From: Geosiphon pyriformis
Lineage: Eukaryota; Glomeromycota; Glomeromycetes; Archaeosporales; Geosiphonaceae
Assembly (NCBI GenBank): GCA_016748015.1
Contig: JAAOMT010000753.1
Location: 1 to 26,614, forward strand
DNA length: 26,614 nucleotides
Direction of reading: 5' to 3'
The notes below the pieces were generated by a model that had not been told where the DNA came from, ran no database searches, and worked only from the letters and a program-made list of their open reading frames with translations. Positions 9,429 through 18,706 of this stretch are shown in pieces. Numbering within the stretch: position 1 is the stretch's first letter; each line of letters begins with the position of its first letter. The position numbers were made by a program, and so were the translations under genes.

Positions 9429-9430
9429 AA

Positions 9431-10399
9431 TATTACAAGTAATTATTTGAAGTCTTAAATCAAATAACAAATTCATAACTTGGTGCTCAATTGATATAAT
9501 TATGTTGGTTTCTAAAGGTGTTTATGAATCTAAAAATTTTGTTATCTGAAGATTTTGGTTGAGTCCTTTGTATAATGGACAAAGCTTTAATAGTTGTTTC
9601 AGTAGTTTTTTAGAATTACAATTTTATCAAATTTCTTTCTCAGTGTAGTGGCTGGTAATTCTTCTGGTAAGTTATCCTCAAATTTATGAGTGTTTTATCT
9701 TTGTTTCATGAGTTTTTTACCATTTTCTATGATGTTTTATAACTTCAGTGCTTAATCTTTTACTTAATTAGTAAATAACAACAAAAAAAAAGAAATAAAA
9801 AGAAAAGAAATAAGAAATAAGAAATAAGCCAAAACAATTCTAGTTAGTATTCTGTCAATAGCTATAATTAAGAACTATTGTTTTAGTGTGATTGAGTGTT
9901 GGATTTTATCAACATGAAATGTTGATAAATGGAAGAGTAATTATATTTTCAAACAAATGACAATAACATGAATTTGAAAAATTGGAGAAATTTTTTATTT
10001 ATATAATTTCATTTTAGTTGATAGCAACTATTCTTGAAATTAAGGTTAATAAATAAAGAAGAAAGAAGATTGTTCTAAATTAATAAAACTCTATTGAATT
10101 CTCCAGGAATTGTTTTTTCTGCTTTTAACACTCTTACTATATATATATAATTTATGTTATATGAGATTTTTTGAATTCCTCAATTTTCTAGCCAGAAATT
10201 TTAGAATTCCTGAAATCTTGCAATTCCTTTGAAAAGAATTCTGGAATTTGAGAATCCTGCAATTCCTCATATGAGAATCCTGAAATTTCTAGAATCCTGT
10301 AATTTCTCTGAGAGAAATCTTGAAATTCTACATTTACTATGTCTCTTTCTGATTGGCTAATTTATATATTAATATACTTCCTATATTCTATGAGTAACA
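9431..10399 (-). repeat. LTR, upstream (5') copy in element orientation
   Basis: 969 bp, starting TATTACAAGTAATTATTTGA and ending GAGTAACA on the plus strand. It keeps the canonical TAACA end, while its inner end has TATTAC for TGTTAC (one G>A). The differences from the partner LTR are mostly A/G or C/T exchanges plus small indels. Confidence 0.9.
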
Positions 10400-10403
10400 A
10401 CAA
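10400..10403. repeat. 4-bp target-site duplication (right copy, ACAA)
   Basis: ACAA directly follows the LTR terminus TAACA and matches 7027-7030. Confidence 0.8.
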
Positions 10404-11473
10404 ATGTGCTGCAACTCCACCACAAATCTGATGTATTCCACAAGGGTCTGAGTAGCTTTTTTTTTTTCTTCAAAAACTAAAACAGCTTCAGCATATCAAT
10501 CTTTCATTACAAAACCCTTGTATACTGCTATATAAAGACTTATATCCGAATAACATAATGAGAGTGAAAACAGAATAGCAGATAGAGATGAATTCGAAAG
10601 ACCAGACATTGACATCTATTTTTTAGCAGCTTCAACCAAAATGTTTCTGCAGAGATTAGAGTTGTCAGAACAAGTAAAAACATGATCAAAAAACTCTATC
10701 TTACCATACAGCAAGCACAAAACACTAGGATAACTCCTGTTATACAATTTTTTTCTAACTGCAACTGGCAGCCGTTTATATACAGTCTTTATCAAATATG
10801 TGTGTAAATTGGCTAACTTTTTACTAGTAAACCCAGAAAGCATGTGTGAATTAGGATACCAAATTGTCACAGTAGCATCCCAATCTATTTTCTTAACCAT
10901 AATATTTGAAACTATATTAAAACTTAGACCAGTCTCCCAATAGATACAGCATATTGACCAGTGTAAGTTCTGAGCAAAATGACAAATATTGCCAGATATA
11001 GCAGTTTTCTCAGTGACCAGAAATCTCTTCCAGATTTTAACTGGTAAAGAAAGAGATGAGGAAGCAGTCTCATTAGCCAGCACATTAGCCCTTATGTTGT
11101 CTAATACATCTAAATGTCTTTTAACTTTCACTTACTTAATTGAAATATTTTTATCTTTAAGAAAATTGACTATCTGTAATTGTTTGATCCAACATTGGTT
11201 ATGGAAGTCAGGTGTAGTTGAAGAAGCCTCGGAAATACAGACATCAATTGTCAATTAACTATCTGAGTACAAAATTACTGAACATAAAGATAGAACACAC
11301 TCCAAAGCCAATACCACAGCTTGCAGTTCAGTTAAAGTAGAGGACAGAAGTCCAGTGATCTTAACTCCAATGTTTGCATTTGCAGCCAGAAAGTATGCAG
11401 CTGTTCCACCTGCCACTTCAATAGAACCAGCACATCTTAAGAACTCATCTGTATAAACTTTAATACAATTAGA
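10400..11473 (-). pseudogene. LINE A ORF2: RNase H domain and C-terminal zinc motif
   Basis: From 11473 leftward the frame reads YTDE (first RNase H Asp, codon 11449-11447), LTELQA (conserved Glu) and LYSDS (third acid). It then gives VKVKRHLDVLDNIRANVLA, where the family has a VKGHSG...ERADALA block: the His is kept and the last Asp is Asn (near 11085). Further on come YPNSH, RRLPVAVRK-like KRLPVAVRKKLY, and YPSVLCLLYG...DHVFTC, a Cx2C-x7-H-x4-C zinc motif whose second Cys is Tyr. The block 10616-11131 is open; TAG 10613-10615 follows it. The stop at SDS* is an expected Gln, and those before VKVK and in KD*YAEA are expected Trp. The run of A at 10457-10467 (minus) encodes Lys codons and is not a poly(A) tail. 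Confidence 0.82.
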
Positions 11474-12286
11474 CTACACCTCCAGTAAACTATCACAAAT
11501 CTCAGAAAACCTATCAGAATCCAAAACACTCAGCACATCTTCTTTAGTAGCAGCAGCAGCTCTGACCTCCAAAGAAACAGAATTGGTCATAAAATCAAAT
11601 ATTAAAGAAAACCAGTAAGGCACAGAGCTCCTCGGGTCCAATTGTTTCCAATGCCAAAATGTTTTCCAGTCTATCACCTTTCTTTTCTTGTCAAGAATTC
11701 TATCACCAAAAGCAACACCAAAATGTTTCAATAAAAAAACGGATTTGTAATACAAAGACTAATCCAGAATACCAGATATTAGAAAATCACCAGATTTACA
11801 AAAGACACAAGGTAAATTGTTCACTAAAGATAATTCATTCTCCAAAAAAATTTTCACCACCTTTGCCAAAAAATTGTTCAAAAGACTAACATGCAACTTA
11901 ACAGAAAATTGCAAAGAATTCAAAAGATACCATCCCAAAACTTGCAAATCCCAAAATCTATGATCAAATAAATGTTCAAAAATGCCATGGCCATTAGAAA
12001 ATAAAATTAGTGCCACCAGCTTTTTTTCAGACTGTATTTGTTCAAAAAGCTTCAAATTATATAAAAAAAGGTGGTACAAGATCTTACTGAGAAAGTCACG
12101 CAGTAAACTAGCTTTGGCTCTAAGACTTTTTCTAATCATAATATCCCATTTACAACACACATCTAAAATAACAAAACTGAACTGTATACGATAGCTAACA
12201 ATGGGTTGCAAAACTGCCAAAACCAAATAACAGAATTGTTTGTCTGTAATAGCTTTTCTTAACACTATATTAAAAAAATCTGACAT
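11474..12286 (-). pseudogene. LINE A ORF2: region between RT and RNase H
   Basis: Two open blocks (11759-12286 and 11474-11755), separated by a stop near 11758, carry the post-RT thumb/linker region. Readable parts include VLRKAITDKQFCYLVLAVLQ, IVSYRIQFSF, FEQIQSEKKLVALILF, LLNNFLAKVVKIF, and then DWKTFWHWKQLDPRSSVPYW. They match the order I recall for ORF2 of this LINE family. The block 11759-12286 overlaps the RT block 12270-12572 by a frameshift at the NVRFF region. No catalytic residues are expected here. Confidence 0.75.
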
Positions 12287-13399
12287 TCTTATAAGCTTGA
12301 GCCAAACTGGACTTAGAAAGACCCTTAGTTGACAGGAAAATACTCAAATATTGGTATAATTTACCCTTTTTAGCAATCAAAATTGGCAATCTATCAATTA
12401 ATAGCAAAGCATTCTTAACTCTCTGATTGATAGAAATTGCTACTGTTTTATTATTATTAATTAAGATGTCATTGATCACAAAAAATTTACTTGCAATGTT
12501 TAAAATATACTGCGTAAATGTCTGACTACTTCCAACCCAAATTGTATTATCAACAAAAGTGTCTGCAGCCAAAAAAAAACTATTTTTTCACTCACTTCAA
12601 TTTTGCCAGACTTTGCTACAAACTTAGAATCAATCCTATACTCACATAAGTGCTCATGTCTTTTTACTTCACACAAAAATGGATCATAAAATATCCTTCA
12701 AAGCAATAAAGAAAAAACCTTCCCTTAATCTAACTCATCATGTACTTTATAACTATCTGAAAGCCCAAAGTCAGTCATTATTTTGTTGATCCAGTCCCCA
12801 TGAATGTTGCCAAAAAATTAGATGAAACATTTACAAATTTTGATGTGATGCAAGCTTGCATACAAATGATACCAGCCTACTGAATCATAAGCTTTGCACA
12901 TATCCTGCAGCATTAACCAAAGCTCTCTGTTTTTCTCCAGAGCATCTTTAATGGCTAAGCCAATAGCAAAAATAAGAGACTGAGTTGAAGTACCTTTCAA
13001 CACTGAAAAATTGTTACCACAAAGAACATTAAATTTGCTACAAACCAAAGATATCCAATCAGATAAAATTTTAAATAGTATTTTACATGCTGTTTTGACT
13101 AATGTAATAGATCTAGTATTTGTTAAAACACTATTTTACTCATAAGGTTTTGGAATCATTGAAACCCATGCTTTTTTTCACAGATTAGAAACTGTATCCA
13201 TACTTAAACACAAATTTAACAATTTCAAAAGACAGGCCAAAACTTCCCTACCACAATACTTCCAAAGTTTATTAGGTATCTCTGATAACCTGGCTGCTTT
13301 ATTGTTTGGCAAATTATCAACAACCAAAAACAATTCTTCTATACCAATCTCATTCATTATATTAGAGAAAGCATTATCATCCACATAATTTAAAGGCAT
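12270..13399 (-). pseudogene. LINE A ORF2: reverse transcriptase domain
   Basis: The N-terminal part (13178-13399) has NNKAARLSEIPNKLWKYCG, the usual K-A-A/G-x-S/D block before the RT fingers. The open block 12818-13048 has NNFSVLKGTSTQS and motif A, LMLQDMCKAYDSVGW, with the catalytic Asp kept (near 12903). Motif B lies between 12660 and 12810: DELD, stop, GKVFSLLL, stop, RIFYDP; the stops replace an expected Gln (CAA>TAA) and Trp (TGG>TGA). Motif C in 12270-12572 reads FVDNTIWVGSS, where F-x-DD is needed; the second Asp is Asn at 12546-12548. Then come LINNNKTVAISIN (motif D) and AKKGKLYQYLSIFLS. With motif C broken and several stops, the enzyme is inactive. Confidence 0.87.
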
Positions 13400-14138
13400 A
13401 TATTGTCAAGACCAAAGATCAGATATCTTTGAAAGAACTGATTGTTTCTTTGTTCACTCTTCCATAATTTTATTAACCTTGAGTTTTACTTCATTAGGCT
13501 CAATCACCAGTTCATTATCCACTACCAAGTGATCCAAAACCACTTTGCAAAATGGATATTCCAGAATGCTCTTTATTATTTTCCCTTTGTTAGAACAAAA
13601 GTTTTCTATATAATAGTCAATTGCTTTCTTTATAACAGTATCCTCAGCAACCTTAAACTTGCAATACTTGGACTTACGATATCTTTTCTTTATCACTCTC
13701 AAATGTTTAATCAACTCTATCAAGCTCACACTGTTCAAAACTATGCCATTAACTTTGGAAGCTTTGACTATATCAATAGTCAACCAGATCTTAATAAGGC
13801 AGTTCAAATTTAAGAGATTACCAAAGTTTCAATATTTTGCAACTTTTGCAACAAACAGTTCTAATTTAAAAAATTTGGAAGATTGTTTATTCTTCAAACA
13901 GTCATATTTACTATACTAAATTCTAAATAAAACTGTGTCAACAGCTTGTACTATGGCCTCTTCCAACATTTTTTACATTGTATTCAAGTTATCATTGACT
14001 TTTGCCTTCTCAAACATGTCCGACCTAGCCAACAACTTGGCAAAAAAGCAGTCTTTAAAGCTTAACTATTGAATATTATCTGCATTCTTTAATTTGAACT
14101 TTCACCAATCTCAGTTGGCTTGTCTGTGAATGCTAATA
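13400..14138 (-). pseudogene. LINE A ORF2: linker between endonuclease and RT
   Basis: The open block 13454-13807 reads KKRYRKSKYCKFKVAEDTVI, KGKIIKSILEYPFCKVVLDH, LVVDNELVIEPNEVKLKVNK and IMEE. It is the counterpart of SHTIRSVLEHPFHKVVLDYL...KIMEG in LINE C at 16921-17118. That parallel fixes the frame and shows that the copies are related but belong to different lineages. The part from 13808 to 14138 is more decayed, with several frameshifts, though words such as FFAKLLAR-like segments can be followed. Confidence 0.65.
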
Positions 14139-14860
14139 AGATGTGTATTCAGCAGCCCACCCAAACCAATTGAAATGAAAACTGACTTATGATCTGTATC
14201 AAAAAACTTAGACACACCATTAACAGAATACAATATCATAGCAAATGCCAAATTCCTACTCACTAAAATAAAATTAATCACTTTCTCAACACCTTTAGAA
14301 TTGTTTTAGGTAGAAGTCTTGGCCAATAAGTGTCCATCAAAAGTATTAACCAGGCTTAAACCCAAACAAAACTTGAAACTTATACTTTTGCCAGACCTAT
14401 TTTCATTAAAATTACCACCCAAAACCACAAAAGAGCTAAAATTGACCACCTTGAAAACCATAGAATTGATATCAACAGCTTGACTAAATTGTGTGCCAAT
14501 AGATGCACCAGCATATAGACTCAAAATCATAACAAAAAGCTTGTTTTTGAACAGAAGACACACAAAAATCAAATGACCAGAAATTTCATTCACTTTTGAA
14601 ACATGCTAAGCCAAAGAATTGTTCATAATTATGGCAACTCCAGCACCACGAAACCCAACATCCAAACCAGAAGTAAAAATCTGAAGTCCATCAAACTTAT
14701 TCATAATTCAAGGTCTAATAACAGATCTTAATTTTGTCTTAGTAACAATCAAAATCATATTTCCCAAATCCTTATGCCAACAAACAATGTCTTCTTGTAT
14801 AGCTAAATTTAACATACTCCTGACATTGTACATAGCTATTCTCTAAATGAGCTCACTCAT
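14139..14860 (-). pseudogene. LINE A ORF2 start: APE-type endonuclease domain
   Basis: ORF2 opens at ATG 14860-14858, overlapping the ORF1 stop as ATGA. Readable motifs in order: MYNVRSM (the Asn of the TYNxRG block), IVTKTKL where ITETKL is expected (catalytic Glu is Lys), LSLYAGAS, VVLGGNFNEN where GGDFN is expected (Asp is Asn), and FFDTDHKSVFIS with the catalytic Asp-His kept (His codon 14191-14189). Stops include a TAG near the start (SELI, stop) and a TGA before IMNKFDG. The domain would nick target DNA to prime reverse transcription. Loss of both Glu and Asp leaves it inactive; each change is a single G>A on the coding strand. Confidence 0.82.
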
Positions 14861-16368
14861 TGATACAAAGAATGCACCAAAAAACCTGAATTTATGCACA
14901 ACAGATCTAACTTCCCCAAGATTGAGCCAATAGAAACTTTGAGAGCCATCATTTTAGATTTCAAACCACCAACTTTGAAGGTAAGAACTTTTGAACTACT
15001 CAAACCCAAATCTACTACTTTGTCTTCTAATACCAAAAAAGAGAGAGAAAAGAACAACTAAGAGACATCCAAAACTATATTAGTATCTGGTAATGCCAAC
15101 ATAGAAACAGGAGCAGCTGGAAGTACAACTTAAGTAATAGACACCAGGAGTACCAGCTTCACACCATTTAATCTACACACAATATTTGACACCTGATTAG
15201 CTAGTAATTTTAAAGAACATTTCAGTAAAGCTGGACAATTATTGATTAAGGATTTATTTTGAACAACTGGTGCACTTCTCTTAATACTTAAAGAACCAGA
15301 AGGAAAAGAACCAGACCCAAAACCAGAATTGAAATGAGGCCCACTAGATGGAGAGACAAGTAAGACCACTTGCGCCCAAGATTTGCCACCAAAGACAGCA
15401 GGTCTAGAAATAGAAACACTCTTTTTTGTGTACAATTTCACCAGCTGGAGATGATGGTCAACTGAAGAGACTCTTTTAACAGGTCTTGAGGACTTAAAAA
15501 TGGGCAGAGTTAATGTATCACACTCCAAAACAGAATGGCCAAAATACCCACATTTTTCACAGCAAACCAAGTTTAATTTAGCCCAAGATAATTTAACATC
15601 ACCAAATATCAGCTTAGTGTGATAAGCAGACTCCAAATTCTCCTCAGATCTGAAACCAACTACAGCACAGCATACCTGGTTGCCAGAATTCATTGAGTAA
15701 TTAATAACACAGGTTTTTCCACCAGCTCCATTCAAAAGAGTGCTCAAATTATGAGCAGTTGTTCCCACAGGCAAAGTAAACAGCAATGCTCTGAACCTAT
15801 CTCTTAATGTCCAAGTCTCACAATCACTCACAGTCATGGCCATATGCACCAAATTTTTACCAATCAAGAAGAACCATTTAGCAGCCAATTGTTTAGCCTG
15901 ATCTAATTCAGCAAATTCTACCACAGTTTTTTGCCATAATCCAATAAGTTGAATTTTGATCGACATAATTTCACCAAATTCAGCTAGTGCAGCGACGATC
16001 ATATCTTTTGGCATGTTTATGGAAATTTTTTTGATGACCACAACCTGATCTGAACAAATTCCTTGTCTCTTAAGATCAATATTTACAACAATCTCTTTTT
16101 TCTTGGCCAATAACATGGTTTTCTCCATGCTGCTTTCTGATGTGAAGGTAGATCTGATAATTTTTTCAAATTTTGAGGGAGTAATGGGCCCCCCAAAACC
16201 ATTGACTAATGAAAAAAATTTTCTAACAAATTGAGTTTTTGCCATTGCTGATTTCCTTTCTACAGTTGAAAGATTAATATTCAAAGCAAACAACTTTTTG
16301 ACTAACACTTTCATAGAAGTCTTGATGACCTTTGGGTCAATCCACTTTTTTTCAAGAGAAATAGACAA
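14857..16368 (-). pseudogene. LINE A ORF1: RNA-binding protein with CCHC zinc knuckle
   Basis: The longest frame in the window. From Met 16368, 412 codons run to TAA 15130-15132; the same frame continues past it and a TAG (15058-15060) to the true end, TGA 14857-14859. An RRM-like fold covers residues ~109-170 (VVVIKKISI, FGEIMSIKIQLIG, KTVVEFAE), and a second related block ~192-250 (FRALLFTLPVGTTAH, CCAVVGFRSEENLESAY). The zinc knuckle C270-x2-C273-x4-H278-x4-C283 is intact. A Ser/Gly-rich linker follows, then a C-terminal helix (SSSKVLTFKVGGLKSKMMAL). The product would coat LINE RNA in a ribonucleoprotein. Met 16368 is probably internal: the N-terminal part seen in LINE B is missing, as expected from 5' truncation. 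Confidence 0.88.
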
Positions 16369-16427
16369 GCAAGAAGAGAGTACAACTTAGTTAAACTCTC
16401 TTCATAGACAGGCTAATAAAAATTATT

Positions 16428-17768
16428 AGAAGTTTGATTTCAGAGGTGCTGACAATGGTAAATAGAAAAGTTTTGAAGATGCCACTTTAGCCAATGCTGG
16501 AATATTTGCCAATGAGTTTACTGCTGCTGTACAACTCTCAGATTTGGATATTATGTGGGATGTTTTGTGTAAAATATTGACTCTTTTAGCTAATGAGATA
16601 TTTAAGAAGAAATGGTTTAAGAATTTTGATGGAGTTTTCACCAGAGATTCCTTGAGGTTTCATAGGCTAGAGTTGCTGGTGTCTAAGCTGGTTAAGGCTT
16701 CTTGCTTGGTCTCTAGTGTAGAATTTGCTTCATTATTGGATATGTGGTATGGGTTTGATGCTAATAGTGCATCAGTGGTAAAGTCTTTATTTCTTTCAGG
16801 TTCTAATTTCAACATGATTTGCTCGGCTTTGGCTAAAGTGAGGAAATCTTACTGCTCTTCTAAGTTGCTGGAATCCAGGTGGGCTGAAAAAACATGTATC
16901 AAGACAGCAATTAATAAAAAATGGAAAGTTTTAAATCAGATAAGAGTCATACCATTAGAAGTGTTTTGGAGCACCCCTTTCACAAGGTGGTATTGGATTA
17001 TCTGGTTGTAGGTAACGAATTGGTATTGGAGCCAAGCTTAGTTAAATCTAGGGTAGATAAGATTATGGAAGGTTGGACCAGAAAGTGCAGAGTTATGCCT
17101 GACATTTCAGATGAATGATCATGCCAATACCAGTCTCTGGAGTATGTTTTTGATAGTGCTTTTTCTGACATGATGTGTCTTGTTAGTGTTGATGAGTTGC
17201 TTGGTGTGATTTCTGATCTCCTCGAAGATAAAACTACTGGTTTCTCTGAGATTTTGAATAAACTTTGGAAACATTGTAATAAATCAATTTTGGATATGCT
17301 TTTGGTGCTTTTAAACTCTTGTTTAATCTGCAAATCAGTACCTGGTGCTTGGAAGGAAGCTTGGGTATCAATGATTCCTAAGCTGTATGAATGGGATAGA
17401 ATTTTCATGAACACTCAACCTATTGCTTTGATTGAAACTGTCCACAAGATTCTTTCTAAAATTCTCTCTGATAGAATCTCATCAGCATGTAGTACTTTTG
17501 ATGTTTTGTGTGGAGAAAATTTTTCAGTCCTAAAGGATACAATAACACAGTCACCCATTTTTGCCATTGGTTCAGTGGTTGAAGATGCTTTGGAGAAGGG
17601 TTGTGAACTCTGGTTGGTCTTGCAGAACATGCAAAAGGCTTATGATTCTGTTGGGTGAGAGCATCTTTGAAACAGTTTGGTTAGGATAAAGATGTATAGC
17701 AGATTTATTAGATATTTTGGTAGTATTCATAATGATTGCATCAATAGAATAATGACAGATTTTCGATT
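16428..17768 (+). pseudogene. LINE C: ORF2 fragment, EN-RT linker to RT motif A
   Basis: Homology starts near 16430 (KFDFRGADNGK, stop, KSFEDATLANAGIF), just downstream of where an endonuclease would end. It continues through a ~155-residue linker (LSDLDIMWDVLCKI, KKKWFKNFDGVFT, LESRWAEKTC). A 1-nt loss in the A run at 16914-16920 shifts the frame, and MESFKSDKSHTIRSVLEHPF follows. After TGA 17116-17118 (expected Trp) come DKTTGFSEILNKLWKH, GAWKEAWVSMIPK, QPIALIETVHKILSKILSDR, ENFSVLKDTITQSPIFAIG and motif A LVLQNMQKAYDSVG, where the first, catalytic Asp is Asn. TGA 17656-17658 again replaces Trp. Homology ends at NRIMTDF near 17767; RT motifs B-E and RNase H are absent. Both ends are truncated. 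Confidence 0.85.
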
Positions 17769-17821
17769 TTGTATAATATTGGCCTGTATATATTTTTGAA
17801 AATATTAATTTATTGTTGTAG

Positions 17822-18706
17822 AAGCAAAATCAACAAAATCTTGAGAGGCCTTTTGATGAGAATAGCTTTGAACTACTAAAAAAGTCTGATGATTTAAATA
17901 CATTAAGACTTTCATTGTATTATATAGAAAAGTCTGCTGAATTTCACAAAAAAATAAGATTAATGTTTTTATTTAATTCATTCTAAGTTTGATTGCTAAC
18001 TTTTAAACCTATATTTCTTTATTATATAACCTATAGAGAATCAACTTCTGATCAAAGCAATTATCTTTTAGGAAAAAAAGAAGATGTTGCTTTTAATAAG
18101 GAACAAACAATAAAGAAGCAATGTCAAGTTGGAAATACTATGCCATTTTCACTAAATAAAAATGAACAAAATGCAGATTTTGCTGTTGAACAGGATATGG
18201 ATAACATGTATTACCAAGAGCTGTTGTTAGTTGAGGTTTGAAATCTCTATCTTTTAAATATTTTATTATTGTCTGTTATTAATAAATCTTTATTTCATAA
18301 TAGATTTCATGAAATTTGGCTATCAAAATGTATATTAATAGTGAAAATGCTATTGCAAAATATCGGATTTTATTTTTACTAGAAGATAATATTTATAGTC
18401 TAATTAAGTGCTTATTTAACAATGAAGAGTGATCAATAATAGAATTGAACTAGAAAAAGGTTTTATTTTTTATTTATTTTTAGTTTATTTTACTTTTGTT
18501 TTAATGCAGATATTATTTATAGGTTGCAGATTTGCTTTCCCAGATTGATGAGAATAAAATTATTTTTAAAGAAGTATAGCAAGTGTATAAAAGATGCCAC
18601 CATCAATTGTTATGCTGACCTAAACAAACTCAAAGGCATCATTTGTAAAAACCCATTTGAAGATCAGCATTTATATCTGTTCAAAAAAAACTATTATTTT
18701 GAATGA
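17822..18706 (+). pseudogene. unrecognised gene remnant, apparently three exons
   Basis: I do not recognise the protein. Segment 1 (17822-17958, after TTGTTGTAG) reads NLERPFDENSFELLKKSDDL, NTLRLSLYYIEKSAEFHKK. Segment 2 (18037-18235, after CCTATAG) reads ESTSDQSNYLLGKKEDVAFN, then QCQVGNTMPFSLNKNEQNAD and DMDNMYYQELLLVE, ending at a GT. Segment 3 (from 18523, after TTTATAG) reads VADLLSQIDENKIIFKE, then after a 1-nt shift KCIKDATINCYADLNKLKGI and NPFEDQHLYLFKKNYYFE to a stop at 18704-18706. Phases fit for both joins. The first donor would be ATTAAT, one G>A from GTTAAT. Charged, mixed composition contrasts with the flanking A+T desert. It starts ~50 bp after LINE C, so it may be a host gene fragment or part of another mobile element. 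The splice model is inference. Confidence 0.4.

Larger units (their letters stand above)
7031..10399 (-). mobile_element. non-autonomous LTR retrotransposon nested in LINE A
   Basis: Two long direct repeats (7031-8021 and 9431-10399) bracket a 1409-bp interior. The termini are TGTTA...TAACA, each LTR carrying one transition at one end. Orientation is minus: an 18-nt tRNA-complementary primer site adjoins the 9431 border and a purine tract adjoins the 8021 border. No protease, RT, RNase H or integrase motif is readable in the interior on either strand. Most of it is a ~87-bp tandem repeat, plus one Asn/Ser-rich open frame. It therefore resembles LARD/TRIM-type elements that depend on another element's enzymes. 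The LTRs look roughly 85-90% identical over the first 175 bp by eye, mostly transitions, so the insertion is old. Gypsy or Copia affiliation cannot be decided without pol. Confidence 0.88.
6655..16425 (-). mobile_element. LINE A: non-LTR retrotransposon, 5'-truncated, split by an LTR element
   Basis: Reading leftward from 16425 the order is ORF1 (RRM-like, CCHC zinc knuckle), an overlapping ORF2 (APE endonuclease, RT, RNase H, C-terminal zinc motif) and a 3' UTR ending in an AAAT-rich tail. Without the nested 3.37-kb LTR element it is about 6.4 kb. APE plus RNase H after RT places it among I/Tad-like APE LINEs; Tad-type elements are the usual fungal representatives. The 5' end is truncated: compared with LINE B, roughly the first 150-200 ORF1 codons are absent. 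ORF1 has two in-frame stops and ORF2 has many stops and frameshifts. Several catalytic acids are lost, so the copy is inactive. Confidence 0.88.

Noticed and set aside
7031-10399. CRISPR array or satellite explanation for the 87-bp units
   Set aside because: There are no short identical repeats with unique spacers; the units are contiguous, diverged and enclosed by LTRs.
10457-10467. Run of T that looked like the poly(A) tail of minus-strand LINE A
   Set aside because: On the minus strand it encodes Lys codons inside a frame that continues on both sides (KGFVMKD ... YAEAVLVFEEKKKATQ); the true C-terminus lies beyond the LTR element at 6799.
13442-13919. Plus-strand ORFs of 123 and 86 residues
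   Set aside because: They are antisense shadows of the LINE A EN-RT linker, rich in Phe, Tyr and Ile, with no motif.
16369-17768. Twin-primed inversion of a single LINE (A and C head-to-head)
   Set aside because: Twin priming would make the inverted part lie upstream of the other part. LINE C instead repeats an ORF2 region that LINE A already contains, with different residues, so they are separate copies.
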